DNA from: Maricaulis parjimensis
GTDB taxonomy: Bacteria; Pseudomonadota; Alphaproteobacteria; Caulobacterales; Maricaulaceae
Direction of reading: 5' to 3'
DNA length: 64,000 bases
Assembly: GCF_016817355.1 (NCBI RefSeq)
Contig: NZ_JADOTT010000009.1
Location: 51,002 to 115,001 of the forward strand
In this document: positions 10,430-18,437 of the stretch, piece by piece
Position numbering within the stretch: the first letter of the stretch is position 1
Layout of the letters: each line of letters begins with the position of its first letter
Made by a program: the position numbers and the translations under genes
The notes under the pieces: generated by a model
What the model was told of the DNA's origin: nothing
What the model saw: the letters and a program-made list of their open reading frames with translations, nothing else
The model's database searches: none

Positions 10430-11095
10430 TTAGCCCTCCGCCTTGTCGGTGTTCGGCAGTTTGATCGGCTTGGCGCGCGAGCCGTCATAGAGGGACGGGT
10501 CGGTCAGCGCCTCGGTGCCGTGCGGTTCGGAGGCGTTGCGCTCCGATTGCGGGCCGAATTTCACTTTTTTGCCGGCGGCAAGATCGTCGAGCAGGGCTTC
10601 GAACTTTTCTGCATCGAGATCCTCGATGTAGTGGTCGCCATCCTTGTTCGCGAGCTGGATCATCGGGGCATTGGCGCAGGCGCCCATGCACTCAACTTCG
10701 ACCCAGGTGAACTTGCCGTCTTCGGAAATCTCGTGCTGCTTGCCGATGCGCTTCTTGCAGACCGAGATCAGGTCTTCCGCGCCGCGCAGCATGCAGGGCG
10801 TCGTACCGCAGACCTGGACCAGGTTCTCGCCGACCGGAGCCAGGTTGAACATGGTGTAGAAGGTCGCGACTTCGTAGACGCGGATATAGGGCATGTTCAG
10901 GCGCGTCGCGATTTCGCGGATCGCCGGCTCACAAACCCAGCCTTCCTGCTTCTGGGTGATCCAGAGCATGGGGATGACGGCCGAGGCTTTCTTGGCCTCG
11001 GGATATTTCGCCAGCCAGAATTTGATCTCGTCTTCGCTCTTCTTGTTGAAGGCAAAGCTGTCCGGCTGTTCTTTTGCCAAGCGGCGAACGCTCAT
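10430..11095 (-). CDS. nuoE: NADH-quinone oxidoreductase subunit E
   Basis: Thioredoxin-fold subunit carrying 2Fe-2S cluster N1a, part of the NADH dehydrogenase module. The four ligands fall in VQVCGTTPCMLRG and VECMGACANAPM. At 221 residues it has a hydrophilic C-terminal extension of about 50 residues over the bacterial minimum, common in alphaproteobacteria. Its ATG overlaps the stop of the small lipoprotein gene by four bases. Confidence 0.97.
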   Translation of the reverse strand: MSVRRLAKEQPDSFAFNKKSEDEIKFWLAKYPEAKKASAVIPMLWITQKQEGWVCEPAIREIATRLNMPYIRVYEVATFYTMFNLAPVGENLVQVCGTTPCMLRGAEDLISVCKKRIGKQHEISEDGKFTWVEVECMGACANAPMIQLANKDGDHYIEDLDAEKFEALLDDLAAGKKVKFGPQSERNASEPHGTEALTDPSLYDGSRAKPIKLPNTDKAEG

Positions 11096-11562
11096 TCCTC
11101 ATCCCCTGTGGCGATGTCGGTCTCGCGGCGATCATTGATCACCTCGAACCGTTCCGGATGAAAAGCTTCACACCAGGCGTGGGCGTCGGCGATGGCCGCC
11201 TCGATCCCTGCCCGGCTTCCATTATGCGGGAAATCCGCATGATCCAGTTCGGACGTCACGCTGACGCGGATCCGTCCTTCAGTGTCGACCCGGCCGAGAC
11301 GGTGCTCTTCCAGGAGCGCGCCCACGACATGGTCGTAATCGGCCGCGGAGACCGTGGTATTGCACGAGCCGCACAGCGGCTCTCCCCCGGACATGCGGCA
11401 GCCCATCAGGCCCACCTCGGTATAGACCGGGACCGTGTCCGGCGCTGCCTGCAGCACAGCCCAGTCATAGGACGCGCGGGTCTCGGCATCGATGCCGCCC
11501 CCCGAACCGCCCGAACAGGCTGCGACCGCGATCAGCGGAAGTATGGCAAGGCCATGCTTCAT
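11092..11562 (-). CDS. unknown small lipoprotein between nuoD and nuoE
   Basis: A 156-residue predicted lipoprotein of unknown role. The N-terminus [19 protein letters not shown] carries a lipobox (VAAC), so the mature protein should begin at Cys16 and face the periplasm. Two further Cys-containing stretches, MGCRMSGG and LCGSCNTT, could form disulfides. The start is fixed by a TAATG overlap with the nuoD stop; a longer open frame upstream runs antiparallel to coding constraint in nuoD and is not used. The stop overlaps nuoE by four bases, so this gene belongs to the complex I operon. Confidence 0.85.
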   Translation of the reverse strand: MKHGLAILPLIAVAACSGGSGGGIDAETRASYDWAVLQAAPDTVPVYTEVGLMGCRMSGGEPLCGSCNTTVSAADYDHVVGALLEEHRLGRVDTEGRIRVSVTSELDHADFPHNGSRAGIEAAIADAHAWCEAFHPERFEVINDRRETDIATGDEE

Positions 11563-12767
11563 TACCGGTCGATCTCCCCGAACACGATGTCGAGGGAGCC
11601 GAGGATGGCGGACACGTCGGCCAGCATGTGGCCGCGATTCATGAAGTCCATGGCGGCCAGGTGCGGGAAGCCCGGGGCGCGGATCTTCAGGCGGTACGGC
11701 TTGTTGGAGCCGTCGGCGACCAGATAGACGCCGAATTCGCCCTTGGGCGCCTCGACAGCGGCGTAGACTTCGCCGGCATCGACATGGACACCCTCGGTAT
11801 AGAGTTTGAAGTGCTGGATGAGCGCTTCCATGGAGCGCTTCATCTCGGCGCGGCGCGGCGGTGAGAATTTGGAATCGGTGGCCAGCACCTCGCCCGCATT
11901 CTCTTCCTTCATGAGCCAGTCGCAGCACTGGATCATGATCTTCACGCTCTCGCGCATCTCTTCCATGCGGCAGAGATAGCGGTCATAGCAGTCGCCGTTC
12001 TTGCCGACCGGAATCTTGAAGTCCAGCTCGTCATAGACCTCATAGGGCTGCGAGCGGCGCAGATCCCAGGCGAGGCCGGAACCGCGCACCATGACGCCCG
12101 AGAAGCCCCAGGCGAGCACGTCTTCCTTGGTGACAACGCCGATATCGACATTGCGCTGTTTGAAGATGCGGTTCTCGGTCAGGAGCTTGTCGATATCGTC
12201 CAGCTTGGCCGGGAATTGGTCACACCAGTCGCGAATGTCCTGGACGAGCTGCGGCGGCAGGTCCTGGTGCACACCGCCCGGGCGGAAATAGTGGGCGTGC
12301 ATGCGCGAACCGGAGGCGCGCTCATAGAAGACCATCAGCTTTTCGCGCTCTTCAAAGCCCCAGAGCGGCGGCGTCAGGGCACCGACATCCATGGCCTGGG
12401 TCGTCACGTTGAGCAGGTGGTTCAGAATGCGGCCGATCTCGCAGTAGAGGACGCGGACATACTGGCCCCGCTTCGGCACGGTGATGCCGGCGAGACGCTC
12501 GGCGGCCATGCAGAAGGCGTGTTCCTGGTTCATCGGCGCGACATAGTCGAGACGGTCGAAATAGCCGATGCCCTGGAGATAGGTCTTGTGCTCCAGCAGC
12601 TTCTCGGTGCCGCGGTGAAGCAGGCCGATATGCGGGTCGACGCGCTCGACGACCTCGCCATCCAGCTCCAGCACGAGGCGCAGCACGCCGTGGGCGGCCG
12701 GGTGCTGGGGACCGAAGTTCAGCGTGAATTTGCGCGGGGCGGTTTCGGTGATCTGATCGTCAGCCAT
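11562..12767 (-). CDS. nuoD: NADH-quinone oxidoreductase subunit D
   Basis: 49-kDa-type subunit that with NuoB forms the quinone-reduction site, 401 residues. Conserved features include [20 protein letters not shown] with the key histidine, [15 protein letters not shown], and the C-terminal DIVFGEIDR. It is separate from nuoC, unlike the fused form of enterobacteria. Three bases separate it from nuoC. Confidence 0.98.
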   Translation of the reverse strand: MADDQITETAPRKFTLNFGPQHPAAHGVLRLVLELDGEVVERVDPHIGLLHRGTEKLLEHKTYLQGIGYFDRLDYVAPMNQEHAFCMAAERLAGITVPKRGQYVRVLYCEIGRILNHLLNVTTQAMDVGALTPPLWGFEEREKLMVFYERASGSRMHAHYFRPGGVHQDLPPQLVQDIRDWCDQFPAKLDDIDKLLTENRIFKQRNVDIGVVTKEDVLAWGFSGVMVRGSGLAWDLRRSQPYEVYDELDFKIPVGKNGDCYDRYLCRMEEMRESVKIMIQCCDWLMKEENAGEVLATDSKFSPPRRAEMKRSMEALIQHFKLYTEGVHVDAGEVYAAVEAPKGEFGVYLVADGSNKPYRLKIRAPGFPHLAAMDFMNRGHMLADVSAILGSLDIVFGEIDR

Positions 12768-12770
12768 GTT

Positions 12771-13376
12771 TTAGCCCTCCGCCTTCTCATCACCCGGGAT
12801 GACGTATTTGGCGCCTTCCCACGGGCTCATGAAGTCAAAGTCACGGTATTCCTGGACGAGCTCGACCGGCTCGTAGACCACGCGCTTCTCTTCCTCGTCC
12901 CAGCGCACTTCGACATAGCCGGTGAGCGGGAAGTCCTTGCGGAGCGGATAGCCCTCGAAACCGTAATCCGTCAGCAGACGGCGCAGGTCCGGGTGGCCGG
13001 AGAAGATGATGCCGTACATGTCGAAGGCTTCGCGCTCGAACCAGTCGGCGACCGGGTAGACGCCATGCACGGACGGCACCGGCGTTTCCTCATCCGTGGA
13101 GAGTTTCACGCGGATGCGGTGGTTCTGGTGCATGGAGAGAAGGTGGTAGACGACCTCGAAACGCTCGGCGCGCTGCGGGTAGTCGACACCGCAAATGTCG
13201 ATCAGCGTGGTGAACCGGCAGGCCGGATCATCACGCAGCCAGGTCAGGACATCCTCGATGCGGTCGCGATAGATCGTGACCGTGAGCTCACCATGGGTGA
13301 TCTCCCAGCCGGTGACCGCTTCGGACTGGCCGGCAGCGACATGTTCACCCAGGACTTTGAGCGCTTCACTCATCAT
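12771..13376 (-). CDS. nuoC: NADH-quinone oxidoreductase subunit C
   Basis: 30-kDa-type peripheral subunit of complex I, 201 residues. The family signature [20 protein letters not shown] is followed by [20 protein letters not shown], with the conserved segments near the NuoD interface. It lies six bases after nuoB. Confidence 0.98.
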   Translation of the reverse strand: MMSEALKVLGEHVAAGQSEAVTGWEITHGELTVTIYRDRIEDVLTWLRDDPACRFTTLIDICGVDYPQRAERFEVVYHLLSMHQNHRIRVKLSTDEETPVPSVHGVYPVADWFEREAFDMYGIIFSGHPDLRRLLTDYGFEGYPLRKDFPLTGYVEVRWDEEEKRVVYEPVELVQEYRDFDFMSPWEGAKYVIPGDEKAEG

Positions 13377-13382
13377 TCTCTC

Positions 13383-13946
13383 CTAGCGCTCGATCGAGCC
13401 TTCACGGCGGATCTTCTTCTGCAATTGCAGAATGCCGTAGACCAGGGCTTCCGCTGTGGGCGGGCAACCCGGGACATACACGTCCACCGGAACGATGCGG
13501 TCACAGCCGCGCACGACCGAATAGGAATAGTGGTAATAGCCGCCGCCATTGGCGCACGAGCCCATCGAGATCACGTAACGCGGCTCGGGCATCTGGTCGT
13601 AGACCTTGCGCAGGGCCGGCGCCATCTTGTTGGTGAGCGTGCCGGCGACGATCATCACGTCGGACTGGCGCGGGGAGGCGCGCGGCGCAAAACCGAAGCG
13701 CTCGACGTCATAACGCGGCATCGAGGCCTGCATCATTTCAACGGCGCAGCAGGCCAGGCCGAAGGTCATCCACATCAGCGAGCCGGTACGGGCCCAGGTG
13801 ACGAGATCATCAGCCGCAGCGACGACGAAACCCTTGTCCGCCAGCGCATCAGAGACGCCGTCGAAAAAGGGATCGTGTTTCTTCGGATCGTAGCCGGGGA
13901 CGGCTGCGCGGCCGGCCATGCCGGCGGGGGTCAGGTCAGATGCCAT
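13383..13946 (-). CDS. nuoB: NADH-quinone oxidoreductase subunit B
   Basis: PSST-type subunit carrying the terminal 4Fe-4S cluster N2. The adjacent cysteines in [10 protein letters not shown], the cysteine in [16 protein letters not shown], and [15 protein letters not shown] provide the four ligands. Length is 187 residues. It follows nuoA by six bases. Confidence 0.98.
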   Translation of the reverse strand: MASDLTPAGMAGRAAVPGYDPKKHDPFFDGVSDALADKGFVVAAADDLVTWARTGSLMWMTFGLACCAVEMMQASMPRYDVERFGFAPRASPRQSDVMIVAGTLTNKMAPALRKVYDQMPEPRYVISMGSCANGGGYYHYSYSVVRGCDRIVPVDVYVPGCPPTAEALVYGILQLQKKIRREGSIER

Positions 13947-13952
13947 TGTGGT

Positions 13953-14321
13953 CTACTCCCAGTCCAGCGCGCCTTTTCTCAGCTCGTAGATGAAGCCGAT
14001 GGTGAGAACGGTGAGGAAAACCATCATCGACCAGAACTCGAACGGGCCCAGATGCTCACGGAGCGTCACGGCCCAGGGGAAGAGGAAAGCCACTTCCAGG
14101 TCGAAGATGATGAAGAGGATGGCGACGAGGTAGAAACGCACGTCAAATTTCATGCGGGCGTCGTCAAAGGCGTTGAAGCCGCATTCATAGGTCGAGACCT
14201 TTTCCGGATCGGGCCGCGAGGGCGCGATCACGAAGGCCGCCAGCATGAAGCCGAGGCCAATAACGGCAGCAATGCCGAAAAAGATCAGGATGGGCAGATA
14301 ATCGAGAAGCAGCGCGTCCAT
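13953..14321 (-). CDS. nuoA: NADH-quinone oxidoreductase subunit A
   Basis: Three-helix membrane subunit and first gene of the operon, 122 residues. The conserved loop [20 protein letters not shown], carrying the cysteine near the quinone cavity, and the acidic helix residues in [13 protein letters not shown] are intact. The 258 bases upstream hold no gene and should contain the operon promoter. Confidence 0.98.
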   Translation of the reverse strand: MDALLLDYLPILIFFGIAAVIGLGFMLAAFVIAPSRPDPEKVSTYECGFNAFDDARMKFDVRFYLVAILFIIFDLEVAFLFPWAVTLREHLGPFEFWSMMVFLTVLTIGFIYELRKGALDWE

Positions 14322-14579
14322 CGCCTAGCCTCGCCTTCTTGCGTCGGTTTTCCGCTCGGGACGGGGCCAATTTGTAAGGCAGGAAACGCCGGGAAGCGAA
14401 TCGGACTGCGCCTACGGGCCCCCTGCCCGATTTGGCGCGGAAGCTAGAGCGCAGCGGCGCAGGCTGCAAGGCCTAAAGGCGGCCTTCTATCAGTTCATTG
14501 AAGCGTGAACCGTGTATAAAATCATCCAGTTGCGACTGGTTTGCAAGTAGAGCCCGCAGAGGCGAAGTTGATAACCGGT
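14322..14579 (-). promoter_or_regulatory. probable nuo operon leader/promoter region
   Basis: The non-coding stretch before nuoA contains an AT-rich patch (14511-14524) beside an inverted repeat CCAGT-TGCG-ACTGG (14526-14539) and a TTGCAA box at 14541-14546. Spacing to a good -10 hexamer is poor, so I can place the promoter region but not the promoter itself. Confidence 0.35.
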
Positions 14580-15026
14580 TCAGCGCAACCCCAGAACCGA
14601 GCGCCAGAAGGCGTTTTTCAGGAAGGGGGAATGCCGTGTGAAGGCCTTGTCCGGGAAGACATGCCAGGGCTTGTAGCCCCATTTGGCAACCAGGGCGCGG
14701 GCCTCGCGGCCCCAGCCCTCCGCCTGGGCTGCGGCAAGCGCAGCACTGCGCGTGCACCAGGAGGTTCGAGCGCGGCGGAACTCGACCAGTCCCCGCCCCG
14801 TCAGGCCGCGTGCCGCACGCAGCACACGGCGCAGATCCCGGTATTGGCGCAGGCGTGCCACCGCATCGAGCATGAGAATGGAAAAGCCGGCCAGCGCGCC
14901 GATCCCGAGCCACAGCGGCGGAGACAGGGCCAGCACGGCCAGGCAGGCCAGAGCCAGGAATAGCGGAGGCCAGATCGCTCGCAGGGACCAGAATGAGGAT
15001 TGTGTACGCAGAATGAGGGCCGTCAT
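14580..15026 (-). CDS. unknown small membrane protein
   Basis: A 148-residue protein of unknown function with two adjacent hydrophobic segments near the N-terminus (about residues 17-50), then a basic, Arg/Ala-rich cytoplasmic-type tail ending WRSVLGLR. I chose the internal ATG (MTALILRTQ) because the 11 codons upstream of it add a basic, non-conserved-looking stretch; an alternative start is 15059. It points toward nuoA and might be read into it, but 258 bases separate them. Confidence 0.55.
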   Translation of the reverse strand: MTALILRTQSSFWSLRAIWPPLFLALACLAVLALSPPLWLGIGALAGFSILMLDAVARLRQYRDLRRVLRAARGLTGRGLVEFRRARTSWCTRSAALAAAQAEGWGREARALVAKWGYKPWHVFPDKAFTRHSPFLKNAFWRSVLGLR

Positions 15027-15193
15027 GACGCCAGAATGCCCGGCCCGGCGCGTGGGCACAGTGGGACTGGCTGTGACGGCGTCCCCCTCTTACGCCCTGC
15101 CCCTTATGTCTTGGCCCCAGATTCAATAGCCCGCCCCCTATCGGGCGCGCGGAATCCGACTAGTGTTCCAAAAGACCGGAAAACGGGGCGGAC

Positions 15194-15922
15194 ATGCTGG
15201 CAGAGTATTACGGCGTCATCGGTTTTTTCCTGATCGCGGGGGCCTTCTCGGTCCTGGTGGATCATTCCCCCCTGTCCAAATACACGCTGTCGCGGGCGAT
15301 GGATGAACATCGGCGCTATTGGATGATCAATATGGCCAGCCGGTCCATGCGCATGGTCGACAGCCAGATCATCGGCGGACTTCAGAACGGCATCGCCTTC
15401 TTTGCCTCCACCGCCCTTCTGGGCATTGGTGCGGCCTTCACCCTGATCACGGCGCTGGACCCGGTCATGACGGCGGTGGCCGACGTGCCCTTCCTGGACA
15501 CGGCCTCGCGCACGCAATGGGAAGTGATGAGCCTGGGCCTGCTGATCATCTATGCCTATGCCTTCTTCAAATTCGGCTGGTCCTATCGGCTGGTGAATTA
15601 TTCCGCGATGCTGCTGGGTGCGACCCAGGACACGATGCATGGCGGCAAGGCCAGCGAGGAAGCCCTGGCCGGCGCCTATCGGGCCGGTGCGATGAATGTG
15701 GTGGCCGGGCGGCAGTTCAATCGCGGCCTGCGCGCGCTGTTCATGTCGATCGGCTATCTGGCCTGGATCGCCGGACCGATGGCGCAAATCCTGGTCACGC
15801 TCGGGATTGCGGGCATCCTGTGCTACCGCCAGTTCGCCAGCCCGGCCCTGGCCGCGCTCCGCTCCGGCGACATGCCCCTGCCGCCGCAGATCGACCGGAG
15901 TGAAGACCCGGCCCCGGATTGA
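15194..15922 (+). CDS. DUF599-family membrane protein
   Basis: 242 residues, with hydrophobic segments near residues 5-22, 65-90, 112-130 and 183-212. The pattern of an early DEHRRYWM stretch and a later NYSAMLLGA resembles the DUF599 family of inner-membrane proteins, whose function is unknown. A purine-rich GGGGCGGAC precedes the ATG. The AbgT transporter follows 63 bases downstream on the same strand. Confidence 0.7.
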   Translation: MLAEYYGVIGFFLIAGAFSVLVDHSPLSKYTLSRAMDEHRRYWMINMASRSMRMVDSQIIGGLQNGIAFFASTALLGIGAAFTLITALDPVMTAVADVPFLDTASRTQWEVMSLGLLIIYAYAFFKFGWSYRLVNYSAMLLGATQDTMHGGKASEEALAGAYRAGAMNVVAGRQFNRGLRALFMSIGYLAWIAGPMAQILVTLGIAGILCYRQFASPALAALRSGDMPLPPQIDRSEDPAPD

Positions 15923-15929
15923 GTTGCAC

Positions 15930-15979
15930 CGGGAGGGCAAACGCGTCCAATCTCCCCCGCAAATTCCATTCAAGGGGGA
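15930..15979 (+). promoter_or_regulatory. alternative hairpins over the AbgT-gene ribosome binding site
   Basis: TCCCCC (15953-15958) can pair with GGGGGA (15974-15979), which contains the Shine-Dalgarno of the next gene. The same C-run can instead pair with GGGAG (15931-15935). The two pairings are mutually exclusive, a layout typical of translational switches. Stems are short (5-6 bp) so this may be chance in a GC-rich genome. Confidence 0.3.
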
Positions 15980-15985
15980 AACCAC

Positions 15986-17545
15986 ATGAGTCTGGGTAAT
16001 TCCATCCTCAATGCCGTCGAAAAAGCCGGTAACAAGCTTCCCGATCCGGTGACGATCTTCGTCATCCTGATCGGCATTGTCATGCTGGCCTCGCTGGTGA
16101 TGTCGAGCCTTGGGGTCTCGGTCGAGCATCCCGTGACCGGCGAGACGATCAATGTCGTCAATCTGCTGACCGGCGCGCAATTGCAGACCCTGCTGGTCAA
16201 TATGCCAGCCGTCCTCACCGGCTTTGCGCCGCTGGGCATGGTTCTGGTCGTGATGATCGGTGCCGGCATCGCGGAGAAGACCGGCCTGCTGGCAGCCGGC
16301 CTGCGCGCCATGGTGTCCGGCGTGACCAATGCGCTGCTCACCCCGACCCTGGTCTTTGCCGGTGTGATGGGCAATCTGGCCGTGGATTCCGGCTATATCG
16401 TCATGGTGCCACTGGGCGCGGTGGTGTTTGCCGCCGTCGGCCGTCACCCGATCGCCGGTCTCGCCGCGGTCTTCGCGGGCGTGTCCGCGGGCTTCTCGGC
16501 CAATCTCGTCGTGACCTCGCTGGAACCGCTCCTGTTCGGCATCACCCAGACCGCCGCGCAATCGATCGAGCCGGGCTGGACGCTGAACAATCTGGACAAT
16601 TTCTATTTCACAGCGGCCCTGACCCCGGTCCTCGTCCTGGTCGGCACGCTGGTGAACAATTACATCGTGGAACCGCGCCTGGGCACATGGGAACGTCCCG
16701 CCGATTTCGCCGAGCCGGAAAACAGTGGCGAGCTGTCGGCCGCAGAACGCAAGGGCCTGGCCTGGGCCGGTATTTCCCTTCTGGTGATGACCGTGCTGGT
16801 CCTGTTCATGACCGTGCCGGAAAACGGAATCCTGCGGGACGCCAATGGCGGGCTGGGCCCCTTCTTCCGCTCCATCGTGGCCATCCTGATGATCGCCTTC
16901 CTGGTCTCCGGCGCGCTGTACGGCATGGCCGTGGGCTCAGTGAAGTCGGATCGGGACCTGGTCCAGCTGGGCACGAAATCCATGGCGGACATGGGTGGAT
17001 ACATCATCCTGGCCTTTGTCATGGCGCACTTCATCGTGCTGTTCGGCGCCTCCGAGATCGATACGGTGATCGCGATTGGCGGTGCGGAAAGCCTGCGCGC
17101 ACTGAACCTGCCGGCCCCGCTGCTGATCGTCGGCATGGTATTGCTGGTGGCGGTGCTGAACCTGTTCATGGGATCGGCCTCGGCGAAATGGGCGCTGATC
17201 GCGCCGATCTTCGTGCCGATGCTGATGCTGCTGGGGATTTCGCCGGAAGGCTCCACCCTCGCCTACCGCATGGGTGACCAGGCGACGAATATCATCACGC
17301 CGCTGATGCCTTATCTGCCGCTGATCCTGATCTTCGCCCAGCGCTATGTGCCGGAGTTCGGACTGGGCAGTCTGATCGCGACCATGCTGCCCTATTCCAT
17401 GGCCATCCTGGTGTCCTCGCTGGTCATGCTGGCGATCTGGTTCGCCCTCGGCCTGCCCCTGGGTCCGGACGGCGCGGCTTTCCAGTATGAGGTACCGGCT
17501 GCGGTGGAGACATCCAGTCTGCTTGCGCCAGCCAACGCACCGTAG
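15986..17545 (+). CDS. AbgT-family transporter
   Basis: A 519-residue inner-membrane protein with about 12 hydrophobic segments that matches the AbgT family (p-aminobenzoyl-glutamate uptake; some members export sulfonamide-like antimetabolites). Recognisable segments are NAVEKAGNKLPDPVTIFVIL at the N-terminus, LMGSASAKWALIAPIFVPML and MGDQATNIITPLMPYLPLIL near the C-terminus. The strong AAGGGGGAA eight bases before ATG fixes the start. Substrate and direction cannot be told from sequence; no peptidase partner (abgA/B) lies next to it. Confidence 0.9.
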   Translation: MSLGNSILNAVEKAGNKLPDPVTIFVILIGIVMLASLVMSSLGVSVEHPVTGETINVVNLLTGAQLQTLLVNMPAVLTGFAPLGMVLVVMIGAGIAEKTGLLAAGLRAMVSGVTNALLTPTLVFAGVMGNLAVDSGYIVMVPLGAVVFAAVGRHPIAGLAAVFAGVSAGFSANLVVTSLEPLLFGITQTAAQSIEPGWTLNNLDNFYFTAALTPVLVLVGTLVNNYIVEPRLGTWERPADFAEPENSGELSAAERKGLAWAGISLLVMTVLVLFMTVPENGILRDANGGLGPFFRSIVAILMIAFLVSGALYGMAVGSVKSDRDLVQLGTKSMADMGGYIILAFVMAHFIVLFGASEIDTVIAIGGAESLRALNLPAPLLIVGMVLLVAVLNLFMGSASAKWALIAPIFVPMLMLLGISPEGSTLAYRMGDQATNIITPLMPYLPLILIFAQRYVPEFGLGSLIATMLPYSMAILVSSLVMLAIWFALGLPLGPDGAAFQYEVPAAVETSSLLAPANAP

Positions 17546-17564
17546 ACATACGGAATTTTAAGCG

Positions 17565-17614
17565 TGCTCGGTCATGCTGCGCCGCTCCGAGGAGAGGCCA
17601 GACATGACCGAGCA
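17565..17614 (+). promoter_or_regulatory. 12-bp perfect inverted repeat enclosing the EAL-gene start
   Basis: TGCTCGGTCATG (17565-17576) is the exact reverse complement of CATGACCGAGCA (17603-17614). In the mRNA the stem would hold the start codon at 17604, while the Shine-Dalgarno (GAGGAGAG, 17588-17595) sits in the 26-base loop. Both arms contain an in-frame ATG (17574 and 17604). It could block initiation, or be a DNA operator. Confidence 0.6.
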
Positions 17615-18437
17615 ACGCCAATCATCCGGTTGCGATATGTGCCGCAGCCGCGGCAAGACACGATTTGAACTGCCCATCCGCATGGCCTTCCACCCGATTA
17701 TCGACGTGGATGCCGGCCAGGTGTTTGCCCACGAAGCCCTCGTGCGCGGACCGGAAGGGCAAAGCGCGGCCAGCGTTCTGGACCGTGTCAGCGATGCCAA
17801 TCGCTATAATTTCGACCAGCTGTGCCGGACAACGGCCATTGAAACAGCCAGCGAAATCGGCATGAGCTCGGCCCTCAGCATCAATTTCATGCCCAATGCG
17901 GTCTATGAGCCGGCCAATTGCATCCAGGCCACGCTGCGCGCGGCCGAGAAGACGGGTTTCGACCTCAACCGGATCATTTTCGAATTCACCGAGAATGAGG
18001 ACATGACCGGGTCGGACAAGCTGAACGAGATTGTCCGGGAATACGCCCGGCATGGCCTGCGCACGGCGATCGATGATTTCGGGGCCGGCTATTCCGGTCT
18101 CAACCGCCTCGCCGAGCTGCAGCCCGACTTCGTCAAGCTGGACATGGACCTGACCCGCAATCTGGATACGGACAAGCGCCGGCAGATCATTGTGCGCCAT
18201 GTGCGGGAGATGTGTACCGAGCTCGGCATTCGTACCGTCGCGGAAGGCATCGAGACTCACGGGGAACTGGCCGCCGTGCGGGATTGCGGGATCAGTCTGG
18301 TCCAGGGTTATCTTTTCAGCGCGCCGCGCCTGGGCGAATGCTTCCGGGACAGCGAAATCCTGAAAGCCTTCCTGCCCGGCCCGGCCGAAGCATCCACAGA
18401 CACTTCGGCCGCTCCGGATTTCCGCGCCTCGGCCTAG
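17604..18437 (+). CDS. EAL-domain cyclic di-GMP phosphodiesterase
   Basis: A 277-residue single-domain EAL protein expected to hydrolyse c-di-GMP. The catalytic set looks complete: E44 in HEALVRG, the Asn in SINFMPN, Glu in IIFEFTENED, the DDFGAGYSGL motif, Lys in FVKLDMD, Glu in AEGIETH, and Gln in LVQGYLFS. No transmembrane or sensor domain precedes it; only a short N-terminus with CDMC (Cys10, Cys13) that might bind metal or sense redox. I chose the ATG at 17604 for its GAGGAGAG box; ATG 17574 would add ten residues. The stop overlaps that of the convergent helicase gene in a shared CTAG. Confidence 0.93.
   Translation: MTEQRQSSGCDMCRSRGKTRFELPIRMAFHPIIDVDAGQVFAHEALVRGPEGQSAASVLDRVSDANRYNFDQLCRTTAIETASEIGMSSALSINFMPNAVYEPANCIQATLRAAEKTGFDLNRIIFEFTENEDMTGSDKLNEIVREYARHGLRTAIDDFGAGYSGLNRLAELQPDFVKLDMDLTRNLDTDKRRQIIVRHVREMCTELGIRTVAEGIETHGELAAVRDCGISLVQGYLFSAPRLGECFRDSEILKAFLPGPAEASTDTSAAPDFRASA

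Noticed and set aside
11563..11928. N-terminal extension of the small lipoprotein frame into nuoD
   Set aside because: The extension is an out-of-frame reading of nuoD and would bury the lipobox signal peptide; the ATG at 11562 gives a perfect lipoprotein start.
14511..14546. A firm promoter call for the nuo operon
   Set aside because: TTGCAA and the AT-rich patch are 17-22 bases apart, but no hexamer at proper spacing matches well, so I describe only the region.
14473..15126. A longer alternative minus-strand frame overlapping the small membrane protein
   Set aside because: Its translation is Pro/Gly/Arg/Cys-rich without hydrophobic segments or domain; the overlapping frame has two clear membrane helices.
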